From the NCBI GenBank assembly GCA_963930655.1, contig OZ005610.1, positions 7,755,001-7,819,000 of the forward strand: a DNA stretch of 64,000 bases. The letters run 5' to 3'. The notes beneath the pieces are model-generated. The model was not told the origin of the DNA. It ran no database searches and saw only the letters and a program-made list of their open reading frames with translations. This DNA comes from Myrica gale (Eukaryota; Streptophyta; Magnoliopsida; Fagales; Myricaceae). Made by a program: the position numbers and the translations under genes. Positions 56,371-64,000 of this stretch are shown here, one piece after another (the first letter of the stretch is position 1; the number at the start of each line of letters is the position of its first letter).

Positions 56371-59300
56371 ATGACATCTGAAGATTCCACTCATCCTCCT
56401 GCATCACTTCCCAATCTAAATTCTTCAAACATTTTTGTTTCCAGTATTTCTATGGAAACAAATCCACTCTATTTTCATCCTAGTGAGAACCCTGGAGCTA
56501 TACTGGTGTCACATCCTTTGCTAGGAACTCAGAACTATGCAAATTGGAGCTGGTCCATGGTTATGGCTTTAACTATCAAGAACAAGTTAGGTTTTGTTGA
56601 TGGATCAATCAAGAAGCCTATCTCCTCAGATGATTCCACGTTCTACTCTTGGTGTAGGTGCAATATGATGGTTACACAATGGCTGATCAATTCAATATCA
56701 CCTGACATTAGTTCATCTGTTATGAACACTGATTCGGCTCAAGAATTATGGCAAGATCTTCGAGAACGTTTCACTCAATCCAATGGTTCTCGTCTCTTTC
56801 ATGTTCGTAAGAACTTTGCAACTCTTACCCAAGATGATCATCACTCTGTTAGCCATTATTTCACTAAACTGAAGGCACATTGGGATGAGCTGCGAGTATA
56901 TTCACCTATTGACACTTGCATCTGTGGTGCTGAATGTCGAACTGCAAAGTCAGTGGCTGTCAATCATGAAAGAGAATTTATTCTTCAGTTTCTGATGGGC
57001 TTACATGACAGATTCACTCGGGCTAGAGGACAGATTTTGTTATCCGATCCTTTGCCTAACATCAACAAGGTTTTTTCCTTAATTGTGCAAGAAGAAGAAC
57101 AATTAGGAAACACTTCTCTTCCTACTGAACCTGCTGTCATGGCCATCAAGGCAGATTCTGCTATAAAGGTTGGAGGAAGGAAAAACAAATTTGTGTGTAC
57201 ACATTGTGGAAAAGGTGGTCACACTATTGATAAATGCTATCGGATACATGGTTTTCCACCAAGTTTCAAGTTCACAAAAGGCAAAAATGCACACAATGTT
57301 GTAGCTGAACTTGACACAGTCACTCAATTGCCTGATATCTCAAAAATTCAAGAGCATTGTCAAAACTTGCTATCCTCTCTTCAAAATCACTCTACCACCA
57401 CACAATCTTTTCCTTCTGTGAATCAAGTTTCTGTTGATTCCTCTGCTTCTCAGTCTCTTGTACCAAATTTCTCAGGTATATCTTGTTCTGTTCATCATAA
57501 TGTTATACCTTCTAGTTTACTGGTGGTTCATGCTTCTAATTCTTGTTCCAATTTTACCTCTTGGATTATCGATACTGGTGCTACTGACCATATGGTCAGT
57601 AGTCTTCATGTTTTCACTTCTGATGTTTCCAAGGTAAACATTCCAATCAATTTACCTAATGGAAATCATACTATAGCAACTCATATAGGTCAAGTCAGAT
57701 TCAACAAAGATTTTGTTCTTAACAATGTTCTTTGTGTTCCTAGTTTCAATGTCAACCTTATATCAGCTAGCAAACTTGTTTCTAATCTCGGTTGTTACCT
57801 TATTTTTGTCCATGATTATTGCTTTATACAGGACCATATTCATCACAAGATGATTGAGATTGCTAAACTCTCTCATGGGCTATATCATTTGCTGCAAGAC
57901 ACCAAGTTTCCTGCTGATTCTCGGGTTCCCTCTTGTAATTTCAGTTTAAATAAATCCAATCTTCTTTGGCACTCTCGATTGGGACATATTTCAAATTCTA
58001 GAATGCAACTACTGAAATATCAATTACCTAATTCAGTTGTTAGTCATTCTACTTCAAATTCTTTGCATTGTCACATCTGTCATCTTAGTAAGCAAAGGAA
58101 ATTACCTTTTTCAGCAAGTACTTCAAGAACAGATCATATTTTTGATCTTGTTCATTGTGACATCTGGGGTCCCCTTGCTACTACTTCATATGATGGTTTT
58201 TCATATTTTCTTTCCATAGTTGATGATCATTCTCGATGTACTTGGTTATATCTAATGAAAACCAAGGCTGAAACTCGAATCTATTTGCAATCTTTCTGCT
58301 CTTTAGTTCAAACTCAGTTCAACACAACAATCAAAGTTATTAGATCTGATAATGGACTTGAGTTTGACATGAAGAAATTCTATAATGATCATGGGATCAT
58401 TCATCAAACCAGTTGTGCTTACACTCCTCAACAGAATTCTGTTGTTGAGAGAAAGCACCAACACATTCTTAATGTTGCAAGATCATTACGATTTCAAGCA
58501 CATTTGCCACTTTATTTCTGGTCTGATTGTGTTCTTACTGCCGTGCATATTATCAATCGTCTTCCCATTCCTTTATTATCAAATCAATCACCTTTTCAAG
58601 TCTTATTTCACAAGCAGCCTTCCTACTCTTATCTTAGAACTTTCGGTTGTCTTGCTTACACATCCACCATCTCTGCTCATAGGACAAAATTTGATCCAAG
58701 AGCCATTCCTTGTATTTTCTTAGGCTACCCTTCTGGAACTAAAGGTTACAAACTCTTTGATCCAGCCACTAAACGCATCATTGTATCTCGACATGTTGTT
58801 TTTCATGAGGACATATTTCCTTTTCAAAATTGTCCATCTGGTTTCACAGACTCTTCCAATCCTTCTTCATCTGCATCTTCTAATTATCCATCTGATTTTC
58901 TTCCAAATTTAGTCTTACCATGTGTGTCCAACTCATCTGATTTTTCAGCATCTTATTCATCTCTTATTTTAGCTTCTGCTAATCCTCATACAGATTCCCA
59001 TTCTTCTCCACATATTTCTCCTGCAGCAGACCTCATCTCATCTATTTCCTCATCTCTTACTGCTGCTTCTTCTCCAATCTCTTCCATTCCTACTGCATTT
59101 ACTCGAAAGTCTACCAGAATCAAAAGGCAACCTGCTTACTTGCAGAATTATCATTGCACTTTGGCTCAATCCAATCATAGCAATTCCATGATTCCTTTGG
59201 ATATTGGTTCTCCCTCTTCAGGTACCTTATATCCTTTATCTTCTTGTGTTTCATATTCTAAACTTTCTCCCTTACATAAGGCTTTTACCCTTGCTGTATC

Positions 59301-60846
59301 TCAATACATTGAGCCGAAATTTTTTCACCAAGCTGTCAAATCTCCTGAATGGAGGGAGGCTATGCAAGCTGAGATTCATGCTCTTGAATCTAATCATACT
59401 TTGCTTTTGACTGAGTTGCCTCCTGGCAAGAAACCAATTGGTTACAAGTGGGTATATAAGTGTAAGTTCAAGGCAGATGGCACTCTTGAGAGGTATAAGG
59501 CTCGGTTGGTAGCTAAAGGATTCACACAACAGGAAGGTATTGATTACTTTGATACATTTTCTCCTGTTGCAAAGTTAACAACTGTTCGGTGTCTATTAGC
59601 TTTGGTTGCTATTAACAAGTGGGATTTGCATCAATTAGATGTGAATAATGTCTTCTTACATGGTGAATTGGATGAAGAAGTGTTTATGCAATTACCTCCT
59701 GGTTTTTCCACCCCTAATGACACACGGGTTTGCAAGTTACAGAAAAGCTTGTATGGCTTGAAACAAGCCAGCCGCCAATGGTTTCATAAGTTCTCCACCA
59801 CATTAATCTCCTATGGTTTTCATCAGTCTAAGTCAGATTATTCATTGTTTATCAAATCTGATGCTCAGTGTTTCATTGCATTACTAGTATATGTTGATGA
59901 CATAGTAATTGCTAGCAATTCTTCTGCTGATGTGGAGAGTTTGAAGTCTTGGTTGAATGATCATTTCAAACTTAAAGATCTTGGTTCATTAAAAATTTTT
60001 TTGGGGCTTGAAGTGGCACGTTCAGCAAAGGGTATTTCCTTATGTCAAAGAAAGTATGCCTTAGAAATCTTGGCTGATATGGGCCTTCTAGCTGCCAAAC
60101 CTGCTAAGACTCCTATGGACAGCAATTCACGACTCACTAATTCAGCTGGTTCTTTATTGGAAGATCCTAGTTCATATAGAAGACTTGTGGGTAGATTACT
60201 CTATCTAACTATCACACGGCCTGATCTCTTTTTTGCTGTCAATTCCCTTAGTCAGTTTCTCTCATAGCCTCGTCAATCTCATCATGAAGCAGCTATTAGG
60301 GTGCTGCATTACATCAAGCAAAATCCTGGCCAAGGCATCTTTCTCTCCAGCAGTTCTCCTCTTCATTTGAAAGCATTTTGTGATTCTGATTGGGCTGCCT
60401 GCCCTGACACAAGGAGATCTGTTACCGGGTTTACTATTTTTCTTGGAGACTCACTCATTTCATGGAAATCCAAAAAGCAAACCACAGTGAGTCGATCATC
60501 TGCTGAGGCCGAGTATCGTTCTATGGCTGCAACCTGTTGTGAGCTAAAATGGTTGACTGCTTTGCTTCATGATTTGCATGTTTCCCTCAGTCAACCTGCC
60601 CTGTTATTTTGTGACAGTCAATCAGCTCTACACATAGCTGCTAACCCCGTGTTTCATGAGAGAACAAAGCACATCGACATTGATTGCCATCTTGTGCGAG
60701 ACATGCTTCAACAGAGACTTATCAAGACACTTCATGTTACATCTCAACATCAACTTGCTGATCTCCTTACTAAACCTCTGAGTTTTGATCGATTTTTTGT
60801 GTTGGTTTCCAAGCTGGGACTGCTTGACATTCACAGTCCAGCTTGA
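56371..60846 (+). pseudogene. Copia gag-pol polyprotein with one internal stop
   Basis: One frame from ATG 56371 to TGA 60844-60846, interrupted only by TAG at 60265-60267. About 1,491 codons. In order: gag (HPLLGTQNYANWSWSMVMAL), zinc knuckle CTHCGKGGHTIDKC (CX2CX4HX4C), protease DTGATDHM, integrase with a GKNYL-type H-H-C-C zinc site (CHIC) and DIWGPLATTS / VIRSDNGLEF, reverse transcriptase (YKWVYKCKFKADG, YVDDIVIASN) and RNase H ([31 protein letters not shown]). This domain order defines Ty1/copia. The TAG falls where relatives have FLSQPRQ-like sequence, one C-to-T change from CAG, between reverse transcriptase and RNase H. Confidence 0.95.
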
Positions 60847-60853
60847 GGGGAGG

Positions 60854-61056
60854 TTTTGGAGTATAGCTTATTAGTTATTTAGTCCACGTGTCTTGATACA
60901 TTAGCAGAGTATGTTAGTTACAGAGTATGTTAGTTATGGCTGTTACGATAACTGTTAGGTTGTTAAGCTTCCATTACAAAGCTCAACCTTATATAATGTA
61001 ATGATTACTCTGAAGTTAATACACTTGAGGAATTTTTCTCTCTCTCAATTCTGAAA
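60854..61056 (+). repeat. 3' LTR of the copia element
   Basis: 203 bp, 199 identical to the 5' LTR. Differences lie in ATTAG(A/T)TATTT, AACT(C/G)TTAGG, CTTC(T/C)ATTAC and ACT(A/C)TGAAG. Confidence 0.95.
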
Positions 61057-61256
61057 GAAACGCCGGAGAAGAAGCAATGAGCCGTTGGCGACGAAGAGTC
61101 CAACCAGTCCTCGAGGCCCAAACCTTTGGGTCCAACCAAGGCAGACTTGAGGTTCAACAGTACCTCAACATCACTACTGTACGAAGAAGTGAACGAAGAC
61201 AAAAGAAGGAAAACTAAAGCCATGTGAACTAGGGAACACTGAAAAGAGTTCCTCAT

Positions 61257-61430
61257 CTCTGTCTGCGTTGTCTCACGGGTTCCTTCTTCTTCAGTGAGTG
61301 CAAGGGATTGATCGTAAGGTCACTGTAAAATGCAGCGTAAAGTGTAAACCGAATGGGACCGTGAAGAAGCTTATAACAAGTAGCTGCGTAGTGCCTCGTA
61401 AAGAGAGAATCGAGCACATGATTAAACAAT
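61257..61430 (-). promoter_or_regulatory. Immediate upstream region of receptor copy B
   Basis: About 174 bases between the copy B start codon and the Pack-MULE; any remaining core promoter is confined here. No clear TATA box. Confidence 0.4.
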
Positions 61431-61864
61431 GGGATAAATACATGTTAGGTCCTTGTGCTTTTCATGAAAATAAATATAGTCCCTAAACAATGTGAAACAT
61501 AATCTAAGTCCCTAACGTTTTCGTGCTTTTAATTTCAGTCCTTTTTTTGTGTCGACGTTAAGTTTTTAACGGTAAACTCGACCCACCTTCGCCACGTCAC
61601 CCATCTTGCCACCTCAGAGGATCACGAAAACGCACTGTTTCTCCCACCTGCCACCGCAGCGTTAAACGCACCTAAACGTACGCACCCATTTATTTACACT
61701 TAGACGAAATTTGGCCAAGAAAGCTCTGGAACTTTCTCCCCAGCCCTAAGTGCAGCCCCCTTCCAGCTACGACTTCGAAAGTGGAGGTGACAATGCATTC
61801 CTCTTCGTCTCTGTCTCTCCGTCTGTGTCCGATCCGCTCTCTTTGCTCAGAGATCATTTCAGGG

Positions 61865-62610
61865 ATGGCGATTTCAGAGCAGGAAGTCTCAGCTGCAGTT
61901 TGCCCTCCTGGTGCTGATGTTGTTGGCAATGCCTTTGTTCACCAATACTACCTTATCTTGCACCAATCTCCGGAGCTTGTTCACCGATTTTACCAGGATA
62001 CTAGTAAGCTTGGTCTTCAAGAAGAAAATGGTGTCATGAGAATCACAACAACCATGGAAGCAATCAATGAGAAGATACTCAGAATTTCTTCCTGGCACCT
62101 CAAGACAAAGGCTACTTTGTTCTGAACGATGTTTTTAGATATGTTGAGGATGGGAAACAGGACATCGTTAACGATGTTGAAGCACCTCTTGCTTCGGACC
62201 TTGAATCATCTCCAGTGCAAGAGAATCATGTTACTGAGCCAGAAACTGCGGAGTCAGGAGTTGTTGATGTGGAGGAAATGTATAATCCCCCTGAGAATGA
62301 ACAAGCTTTTGTGGAGGAAGCACAGTTCCTGAGGTTGTTGTTGAAACTTCTGATGGATGGCAGATGGTGGCTGAATCCAACTCGAAAATTGAAAAAGTGC
62401 CAAAGAAGTCCTATGCCTCTATTGTTAAGGTTTTGAAGGAGAATGCTGCTCCTTTTTCTTCTCCAACTCCTGCGCCAAGGAGGTCTGTTCCTAAGAGCCA
62501 AGGGCAACCAGCGACTGCTGGACCTTCTCCTGCCCCCGTGTCTCCAACACCGGTTTCCAGCACAAATGCAGATGAAGACGGTGGTAACAAGGAATCTGAA
62601 GCTTCTCTCT
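61865..62610 (+). pseudogene. Captured fragment of a G3BP-like NTF2-domain RNA-binding protein gene
   Basis: From ATG 61865 the frame reads VVGNAFVHQYYLILHQSPEL and VHRFYQDTSKLGLQEENGV then EAINEKIL, the start of an NTF2-like domain of plant G3BP stress-granule proteins. Next comes, out of frame, NFFLAPQDKGYFVLNDVF (the end of the same domain), so some 40-50 residues are missing. A further one-base shift near 62325 precedes VPEVVVETSDGW, and then VPKKSYASIVKVLKENAAPF and a Pro/Ser-rich linker, stopping before the RRM. No introns are present, although plant genes of this family have several (general knowledge). It cannot encode a full protein. Confidence 0.88.
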
Positions 62611-62626
62611 ATATATATATATATAT
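62606..62626. repeat. Short TA microsatellite inside the Pack-MULE
   Basis: About nine TA units immediately between the captured fragment and the right terminal repeat. Confidence 0.7.
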
Positions 62627-62902
62627 AAAAAAGAAAGGGTGCGTGCGTTTAGGTGCGTTTAACGCTGTGGTGGCAGGTGGGAGAAACGGTGCTTCTTCGT
62701 AGTCCTTTGAGGTGGCGAGATGGGTGACGTGGCGAAGGTGAGTCGAGTTTACAGTTAAAAAGCTTAAGGCCGACACACAAAAAGACTGAAATTAAAAGCA
62801 CAAAAACTTTAGGGACTTAGATTATGCTTTACATTGTTTAGGGACTATATTTATTTTCATGAAAAGTACAGGGACCTAAAATGTATTTATCCCTTAAATA
62901 AT

Positions 62903-64000
62903 TTGGAACTGCAAAAAGAGAAAGAGAGACGATACGGGTGGAATAAGGGCTTGGAGTGCTCCCTCCGGACTTAGGCGGTAGCTCGCACCTGCAGCTTGGC
63001 ATGGTTGGGTCCTTACGATACAACACAGATTTGACGGAGGTTAACAGATAGCTAAAGCATATCCTGACGGAGTTAGCGGTTGATGGTACAAAAAAAAAAT
63101 CTGCGTCTGACGGCGTGATATGTCAGGTTTGAATGACAGGAGCATGATACTGCTGCTTCTGCTCTCGGGTCAGGTCCGCCAGTTGTATTGATGACGTAGA
63201 AAATCCTGCAAGTTTTTCTTTTTGTTCACTTTTGCCCTTCTGGATAGGCAAATAATCGGTAAAACGGTTTCGTTTTATTTTTGGTCCTTTTGGATTTATC
63301 AAAAACCAATGTGGATTGTGGTTGTTGTGGATGCTGTCTCTTTTGGTTTCAGATATGAGAAAAACTGAATGGGGCTTCGGGGCAGTGCTGCTGGGCCCAG
63401 TGCAAAGCCTGTCTCTGTCTTTTCCCAAACAGACACTACTTTCCTTCTGACTCCAATTTGTCTGTGTTCTAAAAGTCCACTCTTTCTGTTCCTGTCTCTG
63501 TCTCTGTCTCTCTGACAGATCGCGATCGTCCAGTGGCAGGACCATAGTCAAACAACTTATACGGCCCTTCCACTCTGATTACTTTCGCAGCAGAGGCTTC
63601 GGGCCATTAAAACAAAATACAATCCTGAACCGTTGGATGAGTACAGCATCCGATTTACTTTGTACATTTAGGGGCAAGGCTTTGAGAATGAAGACTCGTT
63701 TGAGTCCACTCGTGGACTATAATTTTGAAGATAGTTCTATTCCTTTTCATCTTTTAATTTTTTTTAAAAAAGGTGCGCTTTTATATGGATCTCTTTACGC
63801 TATCATAGACGAGAAAGCGTTCTGAGTGGGGGCAATGCTAACATTGTTCCTAAGTAGAGTAACTGGGACAATTTGAGAGCCGCATAAGTTTGGGGTCCAA
63901 AGACACGGGCATCTATTCGCTCTCCCAAATTTCAAGTCCACTGGGTCGGAGAACATATTCTGATGGGAAAAATGATTAGAGGGGAATTGGGGAAATAGAA
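62903..64000. other. Intergenic DNA at the window end
   Basis: Short tandem CTCTGTCT units near 63480-63515. A patch at about 63905-63965 resembles part of the SINE-like sequence at 51710-51770. Open frames here have no recognisable domain. No gene supported. Confidence 0.5.

Larger units (their letters stand above)
56072..61061 (+). mobile_element. Ty1/copia LTR retrotransposon, nearly complete
   Basis: 4,980-bp element (56077-61056) between 5-bp target duplications GAAAC (56072-56076 and 61057-61061). LTRs of 203 bp each (56077-56279, 60854-61056) differ at four positions. Primer-binding site TGGTATCAGAGGC starts at 56280, matching initiator Met-tRNA. Polypurine tract GAGGGGAGG at 60845-60853. 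LTR ends are TTTT...GAAA rather than the usual TG...CA. Opposite orientation to the receptor gene it splits. Confidence 0.97.
52559..61256 (-). pseudogene. CLV1: CLAVATA1-type LRR receptor kinase, copy B, split by a copia element
   Basis: Start ATG at 61254-61256 with a signal peptide ([14 protein letters not shown]) and [20 protein letters not shown]. The reading stops at FSGVS where a retrotransposon (56077-61056) is inserted, and resumes at [17 protein letters not shown]. Leucine-rich repeats, membrane helix ([20 protein letters not shown]) and kinase ([18 protein letters not shown], invariant VAIKRL) follow to the intron 53692-52912, then exon 2 (52911-52559; [15 protein letters not shown]) to stop TAG. 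Damage besides the insertion: a 1-base deletion near 54917 in the repeats, and a deletion at about 53837 (inferred 19 bases) after LHHNCS that removes PLILHRD, the catalytic loop, and shifts the frame. CLV1 has its single intron at this same place. Very close to copy A, hence a tandem duplicate. Confidence 0.88.
61422..62902. mobile_element. Pack-MULE-like transposon carrying a captured gene fragment
   Basis: Element 61431-62893 (1,463 bp) with 257-bp terminal inverted repeats (61431-61687 and 62637-62893). The outer ends are GGGATAAATACATGTTAGGT and, inverted, GGGATAAATACATTTTAGGT. It is flanked by 9-bp duplications with one mismatch, TTAAACAAT (61422-61430) and TTAAATAAT (62894-62902). No transposase. 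Long arms plus 9-bp duplication are typical of Mutator-like elements; internal DNA resembling a host gene makes it Pack-MULE-like. Confidence 0.92.

Noticed and set aside
63123..63551. 142-codon open frame on the minus strand
   Set aside because: Low-complexity Arg/Gln runs come from a CTCTGTCT repeat; no domain and no support for expression.

Overview
The window is nuclear DNA from a flowering plant, most likely a eudicot. The evidence is many GT-AG introns, AT-rich intergenic DNA crowded with MITEs, SINEs, LINE pieces and a copia LTR retrotransposon, and proteins that match well-known plant families: the ER HSP90 SHEPHERD/HSP90-7, RNA helicase RH28, kinesin KIN-6 and the receptor kinase CLAVATA1. 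The species cannot be named from this alone.

Layout. 1-5594 (-): ER-resident HSP90 (GRP94 type), 15 coding exons in the window, 3' end cut by the window edge. Its promoter (5595-6340) holds two exact ER-stress elements (CCAAT-N9-CCACG), one decayed copy and two TGACGTGG boxes, spread by a promoter duplication. 9490-9810 (+): small two-helix membrane protein. 11-17 kb: gene-free repeat field (MITEs, foldback elements, tandem duplication, SINE). 17185-18234 (+): intronless RING-H2 E3 ligase with an N-terminal zinc ribbon (CIP8-like). 20060-27463 (+): 19-exon DEAD-box helicase of RH28 type, in frame throughout except for two premature stop codons. 29667-34926 (-): TFIIS-N domain protein with repeated DLN motifs, a 2.1-kb leader intron, upstream ORFs and a triple G-box promoter. 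38207-47292 (-): 22-exon KIN-6-type kinesin. 48593-61256 (-): two tandem CLAVATA1-type receptor genes, both broken.

The receptor region is the most eventful part. Copy A (48593-50915) carries a 204-bp transposon with 9-bp target duplication that inserts 71 codons without breaking the frame. It also has several frameshifts and has lost nearly all of its kinase domain. Copy B (52559-61256) is split in its first exon by a nearly complete 4,980-bp Ty1/copia element in the opposite orientation. It also has a 1-base frameshift and a 19-base deletion that removes the kinase HRD loop. Just upstream of copy B lies a Pack-MULE-like element (61431-62893) with 257-bp terminal inverted repeats and a 9-bp target duplication, carrying a captured, intronless, rearranged fragment of a G3BP/NTF2-like RNA-binding protein gene.

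The functional genes are unrelated housekeeping or regulatory genes (protein folding, ubiquitination, ribosome biogenesis, transcription, microtubule motor), each with its own promoter. There are no operons. Exon boundaries were read by eye from splice consensus and protein family continuity; exon lengths were checked for frame consistency in the HSP90, helicase and kinesin models.
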